A DNA stretch of 64,000 nucleotides from SPJN01 sp965229935 (GTDB lineage Bacteria > Pseudomonadota > Alphaproteobacteria > SPJN01), in the NCBI GenBank assembly GCA_965229935.1, contig CBDDKB010000002.1:186001-250000 (forward strand), given 5' to 3'. This document shows, piece by piece, positions 34,414 through 43,523 of the stretch; position 1 is the stretch's first letter, and every line of letters begins with the position of its first letter. The translations under genes were made by a program, and so were the position numbers. Under the pieces are notes generated by a model, which saw only the letters and a list, made by a program, of their open reading frames with translations, was not told where the DNA came from and searched no databases.

Positions 34414-35913
34414 TCAGTGACCCGGTGCCTTTTGCGCGGCGTTCGGATCATCATGTTGCGCGTGGCGATCAACGATTGTGGCGCTGGCTTCGTTCATGCC
34501 CACAAGCTCAACCTCGACACCGTTGCGTCTGAATTTCAGGACAATATCATCCAATGCAGCAACGCCTGAAATATCCCAAATGTGGGCGCGGGACACGTCG
34601 ATGGTGACTTTCTTGGCAGGCTGTTTGTAATCAAAGGCATGTTTGAAACTATTGGCAGTAGCAAAGAAAATCTGCCCTGTGATCACATAGGTGCAATTTG
34701 TGTTGTTGGTCCAGTTGGTTTCCACATGCATCACATCGGCGATTTTCCATGCAAAGAACAGACCGGACAAAAGCACGCCAACCAAAACGCCAAGCGCCAG
34801 ATTGTGCGTGGTGACAACGGTGATCACTGTTGCAACCATAACGGTGGAAGACCGGCGCGGGTTGCTACGCAATGCCAGAAGTGAGTCCCAATCAAAAGTA
34901 CTGATGGAAACAAAGATCATAATCGCGACAAGGGCAGGCATGGGGATCATGCTGACCTGATTGCCCAACCCGACGCACAGGATCAGCAAAAAGATGCCTG
35001 CGCAGAATGTGGACAGGCGGCCCCGGCCCCCTGATTTTACATTGATCATGGATTGGCCGATCATGGCGCAACCTGCCATGCCGCCGATAAAGCCTGTGGC
35101 TGTGTTGGCGACACCTTGGCCGATGCATTCGCGGTTCTTGTCAGACGGTGTGTCGGTCATGTCATCGACGATTGATGCAGTCATTAGTGATTCAAGCAAA
35201 CCAACCGCAGCAACAGCCGCCGCGTAAGGGAAGATGATCTGTAGTGTTTCGAGCGTTAGGGGCACGTCCGGCAGCAAAAAGATCGGCAGCGTATCAGGCA
35301 ATGCGCCCATATCGCCGACCGAGCGGACATCCCAGCCGAAACCGATTGTCAGCGCGGTCAGTACCAGAATGCAAACCAACGGGCTGGGGATTGCGGTGGT
35401 GAGTTTTGGGAACAGATAAATGATGGCAAGCCCTGCGGCGACCAAGGCATAGGTCAGATGCGGTACGCCGATCAGTTCAGGCAATTGTGCCATGAAAATC
35501 AAAATCGCAAGCGCGTTAACAAATCCCGTCATGACGGAGCGGGAGACAAAGCGCATGACATTGCCAAGCTTGAGCAAGCCTGCGCCGATTTGCAAAATCC
35601 CCGCCAGAACGGTCGTGGCCAACAGATATTCCAGCCCGTAATCTTTGACGAGCGTGACCATCAAAACGGCGGTTGCTGCGGTAGCTGCAGAAATCATCCC
35701 CGGACGGCCACCAACAATGGCGGTCAAAACAGCGATTGAGAACGACGCGTAAAGCCCAACCTTCGGGTCAACCCCGGCAATAATTGAAAAGGCGATAGCC
35801 TCAGGAATAAGGGCAAGCGCGACCACAAGCCCGGACAGCAGGTCACCGCGCACATTGCCGAACCATTCGTTGCGCAGATTCTGGGTGAATTGGGTGTTCA
35901 AATAAGCGCGCAC
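34414..35913 (-). CDS. SulP family inorganic anion transporter
   Basis: A 499-residue membrane protein. The opening LRNEWFGNVRGDLLSGLVVA and ALIPEAIAFSIIAGVDPKVG are classic SulP; about 11-12 hydrophobic segments follow, then a C-terminal STAS domain (about 400-490, VTIDVSRAHIWDISGVAALD). It imports sulfate, bicarbonate or another anion. I start at the GTG at 35913 because GGAG lies 6 bases upstream and SulP proteins start near here; an in-frame extension to 36015 or 36027 is possible but not conserved-looking. The substrate is not evident. Confidence 0.9.
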   Translation of the reverse strand: MRAYLNTQFTQNLRNEWFGNVRGDLLSGLVVALALIPEAIAFSIIAGVDPKVGLYASFSIAVLTAIVGGRPGMISAATAATAVLMVTLVKDYGLEYLLATTVLAGILQIGAGLLKLGNVMRFVSRSVMTGFVNALAILIFMAQLPELIGVPHLTYALVAAGLAIIYLFPKLTTAIPSPLVCILVLTALTIGFGWDVRSVGDMGALPDTLPIFLLPDVPLTLETLQIIFPYAAAVAAVGLLESLMTASIVDDMTDTPSDKNRECIGQGVANTATGFIGGMAGCAMIGQSMINVKSGGRGRLSTFCAGIFLLILCVGLGNQVSMIPMPALVAIMIFVSISTFDWDSLLALRSNPRRSSTVMVATVITVVTTHNLALGVLVGVLLSGLFFAWKIADVMHVETNWTNNTNCTYVITGQIFFATANSFKHAFDYKQPAKKVTIDVSRAHIWDISGVAALDDIVLKFRRNGVEVELVGMNEASATIVDRHAQHDDPNAAQKAPGH

Positions 35914-36069
35914 CGCCAGCTCCAATACGTTAAAAATGCCTAGAAATGCGCCAATTCCAGCCCGAAACCCACATGTGGCGCGCCTCTCTTCTTGATGGGT
36001 GGTGTAGCGGGGCATGTTGCGCTGCACAAGTGGCGGCTTGGCACATGTGCGGATACGCGCGGGCGCAGG

Positions 36070-36516
36070 TTAACCGACGATTTTCCAGCGGCTGGATACG
36101 GTCATGAGGATGTCGCCAGCCTCATCCCTGAAAATGCCAGTGATGGTCAGGCTGTCCTCGTCGCGGGCGGTAACGTGGGTCTCGCCAAACATCCATGAAT
36201 TTTCAGCCGGGCGCTTGGAGATTTCGGCACTAAGGCGGATCGTGGCAATCGGTGTGCCATCCCACGCCGCCCAGCCAAGCGTTGCATCGGCAAGCGTCAT
36301 CATCGCGCCAGCGGTGGCCAGCCTGTCGGCGCCCGACACATGGCGGTCATCAATGAAATAACAGATGCGAGCATCGCCGCTACCTGCCACATCATCCTTG
36401 TGACGATAAAAGGGAGCAAGCTGTGCCTCAAACGGGTCCAGCACTTTTAGATGCGCATAGCCTGCGGGCGGATTATCAACCGCAGGGCGGGCGTCTTGTT
36501 GTGGTTCCCACGCCAT
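36070..36516 (-). CDS. PaaI-like hotdog thioesterase (downstream copy)
   Basis: A 148-residue single-hotdog protein with GADRLATAGAMMTLADATLGWAAW-type active-site helix (key residues G, M, D) and SWMFGETHVTARDEDSLTITG strand. It belongs to the acyl-CoA thioesterase/PaaI superfamily. I start at the ATG at 36516, five bases after the stop codon of the upstream thioesterase gene; an in-frame start at 36543 would overlap that gene. Two adjacent, differing thioesterases suggest a heteromeric enzyme or two substrates. Confidence 0.8.
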   Translation of the reverse strand: MAWEPQQDARPAVDNPPAGYAHLKVLDPFEAQLAPFYRHKDDVAGSGDARICYFIDDRHVSGADRLATAGAMMTLADATLGWAAWDGTPIATIRLSAEISKRPAENSWMFGETHVTARDEDSLTITGIFRDEAGDILMTVSSRWKIVG

Positions 36517-36521
36517 CAGTC

Positions 36522-36929
36522 TTACTTGCCGATCAGTTTCCAAATGCCAGAGGCGGTCATGACCGTGCGGTCACCTTGCGACAGCTCGCCCTTAACAAAT
36601 ATGACGGAGCGTGTCTTGCGGGTGATTTCAGCCTTGCCGGAAATAGGCTCGCCCACCTTGCCGCCAGCAACAAAGTCACAATTCAGGGACATGGTTACGC
36701 AAGGTTGTTGATCAACAGCTTCCCACACAATCTTGCCCAAGACGTGATCGGCAAAGCTCATCAACATGCCGCCATGAACAGCGCCGCCGCCATTCAGATG
36801 ACGTTGTTCGGGTGTGAACCAGAATTGCCATTCGGTGTCGCTGATCTGTTTTTGATAAAGCGGGCCGACAAAATCATTGAAGCCATCATCGGTTTCAACT
36901 TCACCGTCGCTGAAATTTTGATCGGTCAT
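36522..36929 (-). CDS. PaaI-like hotdog thioesterase (upstream copy)
   Basis: A 135-residue single-hotdog protein with the motif NGGGAVHGGMLMSFADHVLG, the H-G-G loop and acidic residue typical of PaaI/YbdB enzymes, then TMSLNCDFVAGGKVGEP. It hydrolyses acyl- or aryl-CoA. It is the first of a two-gene unit with the downstream thioesterase. Confidence 0.87.
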   Translation of the reverse strand: MTDQNFSDGEVETDDGFNDFVGPLYQKQISDTEWQFWFTPEQRHLNGGGAVHGGMLMSFADHVLGKIVWEAVDQQPCVTMSLNCDFVAGGKVGEPISGKAEITRKTRSVIFVKGELSQGDRTVMTASGIWKLIGK

Positions 36930-37028
36930 GGGATGTCCATTGATTGTGGTTGCAATAGCGTTGCTGCTGTCTAGCGCATTTAAGCCGGTCTGCCCATGCT
37001 CTATTCCGGCGCAGGCAGAATGGTACTG

Positions 37029-37424
37029 CTATTCAAGTGTGCCATCACCCAGCATATAGCGGATGACGTCGATGTAATCGATCAACAGCGATATGCCGTT
37101 CGATAGCAGCAAAATGCGGATATAGACGCCATAGCCATACCCGCCATAGCCCGCAGTAAAGGGAATGGCAGGTAGACGTCGCCAAATATAGAAAAGCAGC
37201 GGCGTCCAGAATATCACATGGCTTAGCCCCAACAGGCGGACATAGCCCACCTCGTCAAACAGCCAATTCATAAAGAACACATTGGCGAACATGGCAAGGA
37301 CGGCCCAGCGTGCCTCAACCTTCCAGATGATATATGCGATGCCGATCATATTGATCAGCACCAGCCAATTCACCCAGACGCCGACGACACCACCAGTTTG
37401 TGCGATATGTTCGGCCAAAGTCAT
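37029..37424 (-). CDS. Membrane protein of unknown function
   Basis: A 131-residue hydrophobic protein with about four membrane segments (VWVNWLVLINMIGIAYIIW, VLAMFANVFFMNWLF, LSHVIFWTPLLFYIW and the C-terminal ILLLSNGISLLIDYI). I recognise no named family. It lies 33 bases after the acyl-CoA dehydrogenase gene in the same direction, so it may be co-transcribed with it. Confidence 0.7.
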   Translation of the reverse strand: MTLAEHIAQTGGVVGVWVNWLVLINMIGIAYIIWKVEARWAVLAMFANVFFMNWLFDEVGYVRLLGLSHVIFWTPLLFYIWRRLPAIPFTAGYGGYGYGVYIRILLLSNGISLLIDYIDVIRYMLGDGTLE

Positions 37425-37457
37425 CGGTTTTGCTTCCCTGTTTATTGTTCGGGAAGA

Positions 37458-38663
37458 TTATAGCCCAAGAACAAGCTTGGCCATAATGTTACGCTGCACC
37501 TCGTTCGAGCCGCCATAGATCGACGATGCCCGATTGTTGAGATATTCGGCCTGCGCAACATTGGCATAGCCGGGGCCCGACGGGTCGATGTTTGACCCGG
37601 GAAGCCTGTAGCCCGGCTCAAACGGGGCGATGTAATATTGAACAGCCTCTACCCCCAGCTCGTTGACCTTTTGCATCAGTTCAGTGCCAGCGCATTTGAT
37701 CATGGAGGATACTGCGCCGGGGTTTTGACCGCTGGACAATGCTGACATGATACGGAATTCGCTGACTTGCTGCGCTTCGATTTGCATTTCAAGGGCTGAA
37801 ATTTTTTGCAGGAAGTCGGGATTGTCAATCAATGCGCCGCCTTCGCCATCGGCCTCGGTTGTCGCAATCGTTTTGACTTCTTCAAGGATGGCGCGGGCAC
37901 GCGGTGCCATGCCTGATCCGCCGCGTTCAAATTCAAGCAGCAGCTTGGCAACGGTCCAGCCATCATTTTCCTGACCGACTATACCGCTTGCCGGGACACG
38001 GGCATCATCAAAGAAGACTTGATTAACCTCATGATCCCCGGCAAGGGTGATGATCGGTTCAACCTTGATGCCCGGCGTGTTCATGTCGAGCAATAGGAAG
38101 GTAATACCCTGTTGCGGCTTGCCATCTGTGTTGGTGCGGACAAGGCAGAACATGCGATTGGCATAGTGCCCATGCGTGGTCCAAATCTTGGTGCCGTTGA
38201 TGATATAATCATCACCGTCGCGCACAGCGCGGCATTGCAGTGATGCAAGGTCAGAGCCTGAGCCCGGCTCAGAATAGCCCTGACACCAATAATCTTCGCC
38301 AGCCAAAATGCGAGGTAGGAAGAAGTCTTTTTGTTCCTGTGTGCCAAAATGCATGATGCAGGGACCAACCATGGCAAGCCCCATGGGCGACAGGTTCGGC
38401 GCGTTACGCTTGGCGCATTCAGATGACCAGATATAGCGTTGCATCACTGACCAGCCGGTGCCGCCATATTCGACCGGCCAAGACGGGGCAACCCATCCCT
38501 TTTTGTAAAGAATTTTGTGCCATGTCAGGTTTAGGTCTTTTTCTGAAAAGACACTGGCTGATTTAGCACCATCGCGGCGTAGTTCCGGCGTCAGCTCGGC
38601 ATCAAGAAATTCGATGACTTCCTGACGGAACGCTTCGTCCGCCGCATTCAAACTCATATCCAT
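37458..38663 (-). CDS. Acyl-CoA dehydrogenase
   Basis: A 401-residue FAD enzyme of normal length. It has PVEYGGTGWSVMQRYIW, QGYSEPGSGSDLASLQCRAV and the C-terminal IYGGSNEVQRNIMAKLVLGL. The position of the usual catalytic Glu is Gly (YGG), as in the FadE-like/ChsE subgroup where the base sits on another helix, so this is not taken as loss of activity. The ATG at 38663 has GGGA 8 bases upstream; that site can pair with sequence before the upstream nad terminator (see findings). Confidence 0.92.
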   Translation of the reverse strand: MDMSLNAADEAFRQEVIEFLDAELTPELRRDGAKSASVFSEKDLNLTWHKILYKKGWVAPSWPVEYGGTGWSVMQRYIWSSECAKRNAPNLSPMGLAMVGPCIMHFGTQEQKDFFLPRILAGEDYWCQGYSEPGSGSDLASLQCRAVRDGDDYIINGTKIWTTHGHYANRMFCLVRTNTDGKPQQGITFLLLDMNTPGIKVEPIITLAGDHEVNQVFFDDARVPASGIVGQENDGWTVAKLLLEFERGGSGMAPRARAILEEVKTIATTEADGEGGALIDNPDFLQKISALEMQIEAQQVSEFRIMSALSSGQNPGAVSSMIKCAGTELMQKVNELGVEAVQYYIAPFEPGYRLPGSNIDPSGPGYANVAQAEYLNNRASSIYGGSNEVQRNIMAKLVLGL

Positions 38664-38682
38664 GGAATTGATCCCAGTTTTT

Positions 38683-38722
38683 AAAAATAACAGTGGCCGG
38701 AGATTAGGCGGTCCGGCCCTGT
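38683..38722 (-). terminator. Rho-independent terminator of the nad operon
   Basis: On the minus strand an 11-bp stem with one bulged A (ACAG-GGCCGGA against TCCGGCC-CTGT; plus-strand arms 38690-38701 and 38712-38722) is followed by TATTTTT. It lies 24 bases after the nadC stop codon. A second, outer inverted repeat encloses it (38668-38676 with 38722-38730). Confidence 0.85.
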
Positions 38723-38745
38723 GGGATCAAGCGTATTTGCGCGTT

Positions 38746-39624
38746 TTAGGCTGATTCAAAGTCTAAACCGATGTCCAAAATCGCGGTTGAATGGGTCAAA
38801 CCACCGACTGAGATCAAATCAACCCCGGTTGCCGCTACGGAAGGTATGCGATCAAGTGACATACGCCCTGACGCCTCAAGAACAGTGTTTTTGTTCGCTG
38901 ACAGCGCAACAGCCTGCAGCAATTCATCATCGGTCATATTATCAAGCAAGACAGCCTCTACCCCCAGTGCCAAAACACCGTTGAGTTGTTCGAGCGTATC
39001 AACCTCAACCTCAATCTTGACCATATGGCCATTGGCGGCCCGCACATTGCGAACAGCTTTTGAAAAAGACCCGGCGATGGCAATGTGATTGTCTTTGATC
39101 AACACGCCATCATCCAAACCGAAACGGTGATTGGCACCACCGCCAGCGCGCACAGCATATTTTTCAACCGCGCGCAGGCCGGGTGTGGTTTTCCGCGTGC
39201 AGCAAATGCGGGCTTTGTGATCACCAACTGCGGCAACCATTTCTGCCGTTGCTGTTGCGATGCCTGATAGATGCGATGCGAAATTCAGTGCCACACGTTC
39301 TGCGGACAGAATTGCGCGGGCAGACCCTGAAATGCGCATCAGGACCGCGCCAGCCTCAACCGCCTCGCCATCCTGTGCAAGGGGGGTGACTTCCAGCGTC
39401 GGGTCCATAGTTGTGAAGGCAAGGCGGGCAAGGTCAAGCCCGGCAATGGTGCCCGGCTTGCGTGCTGCCATGACAACGGTTGCTTTTGCATCTGCGGGAA
39501 CGGCGCTGTTGCTGGTGATATCACCGGCACGGCCCAAATCTTCGCGCAGGGCGCTTTCGACCATGGGCTGTAACAATAGATCGGGAAGGGCTTGCAGCTC
39601 GCGCGCTGTGGTTTCGCCTGTCAT
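38746..39624 (-). CDS. nadC: Nicotinate-nucleotide diphosphorylase (carboxylating), quinolinate phosphoribosyltransferase
   Basis: A 292-residue enzyme converting quinolinate and PRPP to nicotinate mononucleotide. Family motifs are CTRKTTPGLRAVEKYAVRAG (PRPP/quinolinate binding), HRFGLDDGVLIKDNHIA and VEVDTLEQL. It is the last gene of nadA-nadB-nadC, 26 bases after nadB, and is followed by an intrinsic terminator. Confidence 0.97.
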   Translation of the reverse strand: MTGETTARELQALPDLLLQPMVESALREDLGRAGDITSNSAVPADAKATVVMAARKPGTIAGLDLARLAFTTMDPTLEVTPLAQDGEAVEAGAVLMRISGSARAILSAERVALNFASHLSGIATATAEMVAAVGDHKARICCTRKTTPGLRAVEKYAVRAGGGANHRFGLDDGVLIKDNHIAIAGSFSKAVRNVRAANGHMVKIEVEVDTLEQLNGVLALGVEAVLLDNMTDDELLQAVALSANKNTVLEASGRMSLDRIPSVAATGVDLISVGGLTHSTAILDIGLDFESA

Positions 39625-39650
39625 ATTTTACTAGTCCTATGAAGTCTTGC

Positions 39651-41246
39651 TTAATGCGTGCAATGGGTTTGTTTTTTGTGGGCGATGGACCAGTTGACAG
39701 GTCGTGTTGCGGTCGGCTGGCCCGTCGCTTTCGTCGGATAATCGCTGCGGAAATGGCCGCCGATAGAATTGCGGCGTGTCAAGGCTGCCTCTGTCACCAG
39801 CCGCGCGGCGTGGCGCATGGTTTGTAGACGCGGATGGCTGACAGGTTCGTGCGCGGCGGGGTCACGTTCCAGCCGCCCAAGCTCTGCCAACATGGAGCTT
39901 AGCCCCGCTTCATCACGGACAACGCCGACATGGCGGCTCATCATCTGGCGCAGGTGAAGTTCCAGCGCCTGTGACTGTGGTGTTTTGGGGGCAAGGCCGC
40001 CGGGAATGCCTGCGGGGGCAGGCGGGTAGGGCAGGTCTGCGTTCAAAACATCGCGCGCGGCGCGGCGGCCAAACACCAACCCTTCAGCAAGTGAGTTACT
40101 GGCAAGTCTGTTGGCACCATGAACGCCTGTGCAGGCAACCTCGCCCACGGCCCACAGACCGGGGATGGAGGTGCGGCCATCAAGGTCTACGGTCAGGCCG
40201 CCCATATGGAAATGCGCTGCAGGGGCAACAGGTAGCGGGTCCTTGACCGGATCAATCCCGGCCGACAGCGCTGCCTCATATATAGCGGGGAACTGTTCGG
40301 GGAAGGCGTCGCCGACAGCCTCGCGCGGGTCAAGCAGGGCTGCGCCTGTTTCAAGTTTGGCACGGTGAATGGCGCGCGCAACAATATCGCGGGGGGCAAG
40401 TTCTGCCAGTTCATGCGCTGCAGGCATAAAGCGGTGGCCCTTGCCATCCAGTAAAATAGCGCCTTCGCCACGTAATGCTTCTGTGGCAAGCGGGGCCGGG
40501 TCACGACCAATATCAAGTGCGGTGGGATGGAACTGTACAAATTCCATATCAGACACGGCAGCACCAGCTTGCGCCGCCATAACAAGCCCGCCACCGATCG
40601 CGCCCATCGGGTTTGTTGTCACGTGGTACAGGCCGCCAATACCGCCTGTTGCTAGAATAACCGCCCGTGCGGCCTGCCAAAATGGCGCGTCTGCCCGTTC
40701 ATGTGGCCCATGGGGCCGCGGGGCAAGTGAAACGCCGCTGATTTGTCCATCGCCGACTGACAGCCCGGTGGCGATGTGGTCTTCCAATATCGTGATGGCG
40801 GGCAGTGCCTTTGCCTGACGCACCAACACGCGCATCAATTCGCGACCAAACCCGTCATGAGCCGCGGCGCGCAAAACCCTGTTATGGGAATGGGCACCTT
40901 CGCGGACGAGGTCAAAGTCACCATCATCATTGCGGGCAAAGTTGATGCCCATGTCAATCAGGCTTTCAACTTCCAGTTTGACGCCATCAACCAAAATGCG
41001 CACGGCGGTGCGATTGTTCAGGTTCGCCCCAGCCATCAGCGTATCTTCAAAATGCTGTGTGGCTGAATCCGTGTCGGCGATTGCGGCGGCAATACCCCCT
41101 TGCGCCCAGGTGGAGGCGGCTTCTTCTTCAAGGGGAGCTGCGGTGACCAGCAAGACAGGGGCGGGGCGGGGGGATTGGGCAAGGCAAATGGCTGCCTGCA
41201 GGCCTGCAAGCCCCGCTCCGACAATGACTATGGGCTGGTCGGTCAT
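39651..41246 (-). CDS. nadB: L-aspartate oxidase
   Basis: A 531-residue flavoprotein. The FAD motif GAGLAGLQAAICLA is near residue 11; later come TWAQGGIAAA, the active-site region THFMGG-like HFHMGGLTVDLDGRTSIPGL and HGANRLASNSLAEGLVFG. It oxidises aspartate to iminoaspartate, the substrate of NadA. It lies 14 bases after nadA. The C-terminal 20 residues are His/Thr-rich and probably unimportant. Confidence 0.97.
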   Translation of the reverse strand: MTDQPIVIVGAGLAGLQAAICLAQSPRPAPVLLVTAAPLEEEAASTWAQGGIAAAIADTDSATQHFEDTLMAGANLNNRTAVRILVDGVKLEVESLIDMGINFARNDDGDFDLVREGAHSHNRVLRAAAHDGFGRELMRVLVRQAKALPAITILEDHIATGLSVGDGQISGVSLAPRPHGPHERADAPFWQAARAVILATGGIGGLYHVTTNPMGAIGGGLVMAAQAGAAVSDMEFVQFHPTALDIGRDPAPLATEALRGEGAILLDGKGHRFMPAAHELAELAPRDIVARAIHRAKLETGAALLDPREAVGDAFPEQFPAIYEAALSAGIDPVKDPLPVAPAAHFHMGGLTVDLDGRTSIPGLWAVGEVACTGVHGANRLASNSLAEGLVFGRRAARDVLNADLPYPPAPAGIPGGLAPKTPQSQALELHLRQMMSRHVGVVRDEAGLSSMLAELGRLERDPAAHEPVSHPRLQTMRHAARLVTEAALTRRNSIGGHFRSDYPTKATGQPTATRPVNWSIAHKKQTHCTH

Positions 41247-41260
41247 AAGGGTGTAATCCG

Positions 41261-42283
41261 TCAGACGACAGCCAGCATGGCTTCAACAGATGCGCGGGCA
41301 CCATCAGCAACAGCCTGATCCACATGCACTTCGTGTTGCATGTTTTGTAGCGTGTCGAGGATTTTGGGCAGCGTGATCCGTTTCATATGGGGGCACAGAT
41401 TACATGGGCGCACAAAATCCACATCGGGGAATTCAACAGCCACATTGTCTGACATTGAACATTCGGTGATCATAACGACCCGTGTGGGGCGTTTTTGATC
41501 AACATAATTGATCAGACCAGAGGTGGAGCCTGTGAAATCCGCAGCCTCAATCACATCTGGCGGGCATTCGGGATGGGCCAACACGACGACGCCGGGATGG
41601 CTTTTACGATAGGTTGCGATGTCAGCGGCGCTGAACCGTTCATGAACCTCGCAATGGCCTTTCCAAGTCAAAATCTCAACATCGGTCTGGGTGGCCACAT
41701 ATTGCGCCAGATATTCGTCGGGGATCATCAGCACGCGATCTGTGCCAAGGCTTTCCACAATCTGAACGGCGTTGGAACTGGTGCAGCAAATATCGCTTTC
41801 CGCCTTCACATCAGCAGATGTGTTCACATAAGTGACAATCGGCACACCGGGATATTTTTCCTTCAACAGGCGCACGTCAGCACCTGTGATGGACGCGGCG
41901 AGCGAACAGCCCGCTTCCATGTCGGGGATCAGAACTTTCTTTTCCGGGGCCAGCACTTTTGACGTTTCTGCCATGAAATGAACGCCGCATTGGACAATCA
42001 CATCGGCATCGCACTGTGCCGCTTCGCGGGCCAGTTGCAGACTGTCGCCTGTAAAGTCGGCAATCGTGTGAAAGATTTCCGGCGTCTGATAATTATGGGC
42101 GAGAATGACGGCATTCCGCTCCTTCTTTAGGCGGTTAATCTCATGCACATAGGGCGCAAAGCTGGGCCATTCGATTTCAGGGATAATGTCTGAAACCTTT
42201 TCAAACAGCGGGCGGGTAGCCTCGGCAATCGCAGGTGTGTAGGCAGGCGCCGCGCTGGCGGCTGATTGAGCGGTCGTGGCCAT
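41261..42283 (-). CDS. nadA: Quinolinate synthase NadA
   Basis: A 340-residue [4Fe-4S] enzyme that condenses iminoaspartate and dihydroxyacetone phosphate to quinolinate. Conserved cysteines appear in QCGVHFMAETSK, MEAGCSLA and RPCNLCPHMKR, and NTSADVKAESDICCTSSNA is also diagnostic. It is the first structural gene of the nad operon; two operator-like palindromes and a promoter lie upstream, next to the regulator gene nadQ. Confidence 0.97.
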   Translation of the reverse strand: MATTAQSAASAAPAYTPAIAEATRPLFEKVSDIIPEIEWPSFAPYVHEINRLKKERNAVILAHNYQTPEIFHTIADFTGDSLQLAREAAQCDADVIVQCGVHFMAETSKVLAPEKKVLIPDMEAGCSLAASITGADVRLLKEKYPGVPIVTYVNTSADVKAESDICCTSSNAVQIVESLGTDRVLMIPDEYLAQYVATQTDVEILTWKGHCEVHERFSAADIATYRKSHPGVVVLAHPECPPDVIEAADFTGSTSGLINYVDQKRPTRVVMITECSMSDNVAVEFPDVDFVRPCNLCPHMKRITLPKILDTLQNMQHEVHVDQAVADGARASVEAMLAVV

Positions 42284-42356
42284 GGAAAAGCCCCTTCATT
42301 CCGGGTGAGACAAGGTTGGTCCCCCAATCGGACCATTCGGCATTGCCTCTTTGTTT

Positions 42357-42371
42357 TGCTCAATATGAGCA
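42357..42371 (-). promoter_or_regulatory. Probable NadQ operator, site 1
   Basis: A perfect palindrome TGCTCA-ATA-TGAGCA lies between the nadA start and the promoter. A related palindrome lies 59 bases further upstream. Assignment to NadQ comes from position between nadQ and nadA and the known control of nadABC by NadQ in alphaproteobacteria. Confidence 0.6.
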
Positions 42372-42414
42372 TAATAAACTGCAAAAAGAGACCAGCACAG
42401 GCTGGTTGGCCCTT

Positions 42415-42442
42415 ATGCTACATTTGAGCATTAATAAGTCAA
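42415..42442 (-). promoter_or_regulatory. nadA promoter with embedded operator, site 2
   Basis: On the minus strand a -35 box TTGACT (42437-42442) and a -10-like box TAGCAT (42415-42420) are 16 bases apart. An imperfect palindrome TGCTAC-ATT-TGAGCA (42416-42430) falls across the spacer and -10 box. A repressor bound there would block RNA polymerase, as expected for NAD-dependent repression. Confidence 0.55.
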
Positions 42443-42494
42443 GGCCTATTTTGTAAAAAATCTGTCATCTTTTACGTGTGAGGGGTGGGGCTGA

Positions 42495-43523
42495 TCAGCG
42501 CCGGGGCATTTTCATGCCGATATCCAGCCGATCACGAATCGCCTCGCGCCTGAACCGGAACTGTTCGGCGGGCCTGCCGCCGGTGCCGCGTATTTTCTTG
42601 CCGGTCGGTTCAACCAATCCGGTTTGATCGAGCAGACGGCGGAAATTTTGCTTGTGCAGGGAGGAGCCTGCAATAGCCTCAACCGTTTTTTGCAGTTCAG
42701 TCAGGGTGAAGCCTTCGTCCATCAGTTCAAAGATCACAGGGCGGTATTTGATCTTGGCGCGCAGGCGGCTGATTGCGGTCGCCAGCACGCGGCGATGATC
42801 AAAGCGCATCGTCGGACCTAAAGGCCGGGAGCCTGTGCGGGTCAGGCCCTGATCTCGCAATGCCTCGCCCACAAGGCCGGCCTCATACAAAAGTTCAAAC
42901 CGTTCGAGGACCTGTTCGTCATTCCAGCGCGCGCCTTCAAGGCCAAAGCAGACGCGCACCCGTTCTTGTCGTCGCGCCTTGCGGGCCTTGTCCTTTGTGG
43001 CGGCGACCCACTTTGCCAATCCCGGTTCGATATGTTGTGCAATAAGGGGGGAGGGGCCGTTGCGCCGATCTTCCCATGGAAAGTAAAGCGACCAGGGGCG
43101 CCATGCGCCGCCGCGTGCTTCATCTGCGTTGGAGGCACGGGTCAGGCCCAGATAGCCGACAGATACAAAATGCGGTGCGCCTGCCTCAGGCTTGGTAAAG
43201 CGGCCTCTATCCCCAAAGGTATATAGCTGTTCCACATAGCCCAAAGAAAACGGTGTTTGTTCCGCCACAAAGGCGCGCAAGCCCAATTCCAGTGTGCGGT
43301 GGTGCACCGGGTCATAGGGGCCAAAGGGCAGGGCGGCATCTTCTGCGGCGGGCAAATTTTGCGGCTGATCAGATGCGGGGAAGGCGTCTGCATCATGGTC
43401 GGGCACAGCACGGTCGCCCGAGACGGTAAAGACGCAAGGTTCGCCATCCACAATGGCGGTGATGACGGCATTAATGCCCATGACCAGCGGTGCGGTTTGA
43501 CTGTCAGCCTTGCGATCGGTCAC
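42495..43523 (-). CDS. nadQ: NAD biosynthesis regulator NadQ (Nudix-like domain plus winged helix)
   Basis: A 342-residue protein. The first part, about 15-230, is a degenerate Nudix-like domain (INAVITAIVDGEPCVFTVSG) without a canonical Nudix box; the C-terminal 90 residues (FELMDEGFTLTELQKTVEAI, then HKQNFRRLLDQTGLVEPTG) form a winged helix like that of NrtR regulators. This matches the alphaproteobacterial NadQ group (COG4111), which represses nadABC. It lies directly upstream of nadA in the same direction, with palindromic sites between them. The effector is probably an NAD-related nucleotide. Confidence 0.82.
   Translation of the reverse strand: MTDRKADSQTAPLVMGINAVITAIVDGEPCVFTVSGDRAVPDHDADAFPASDQPQNLPAAEDAALPFGPYDPVHHRTLELGLRAFVAEQTPFSLGYVEQLYTFGDRGRFTKPEAGAPHFVSVGYLGLTRASNADEARGGAWRPWSLYFPWEDRRNGPSPLIAQHIEPGLAKWVAATKDKARKARRQERVRVCFGLEGARWNDEQVLERFELLYEAGLVGEALRDQGLTRTGSRPLGPTMRFDHRRVLATAISRLRAKIKYRPVIFELMDEGFTLTELQKTVEAIAGSSLHKQNFRRLLDQTGLVEPTGKKIRGTGGRPAEQFRFRREAIRDRLDIGMKMPRR

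Noticed and set aside
35914..36027. 38-residue N-terminal extension of the SulP transporter
   Set aside because: The extra residues are Arg/Thr-rich and not like SulP starts, and no ribosome-binding site precedes the upstream starts; GGAG precedes the GTG at 35913. It cannot be fully excluded.
37458..38663. Loss of the catalytic glutamate in the second acyl-CoA dehydrogenase
   Set aside because: Gly in place of Glu in the YGG motif is normal for a large subgroup in which the base sits elsewhere, so this is not evidence of inactivation.
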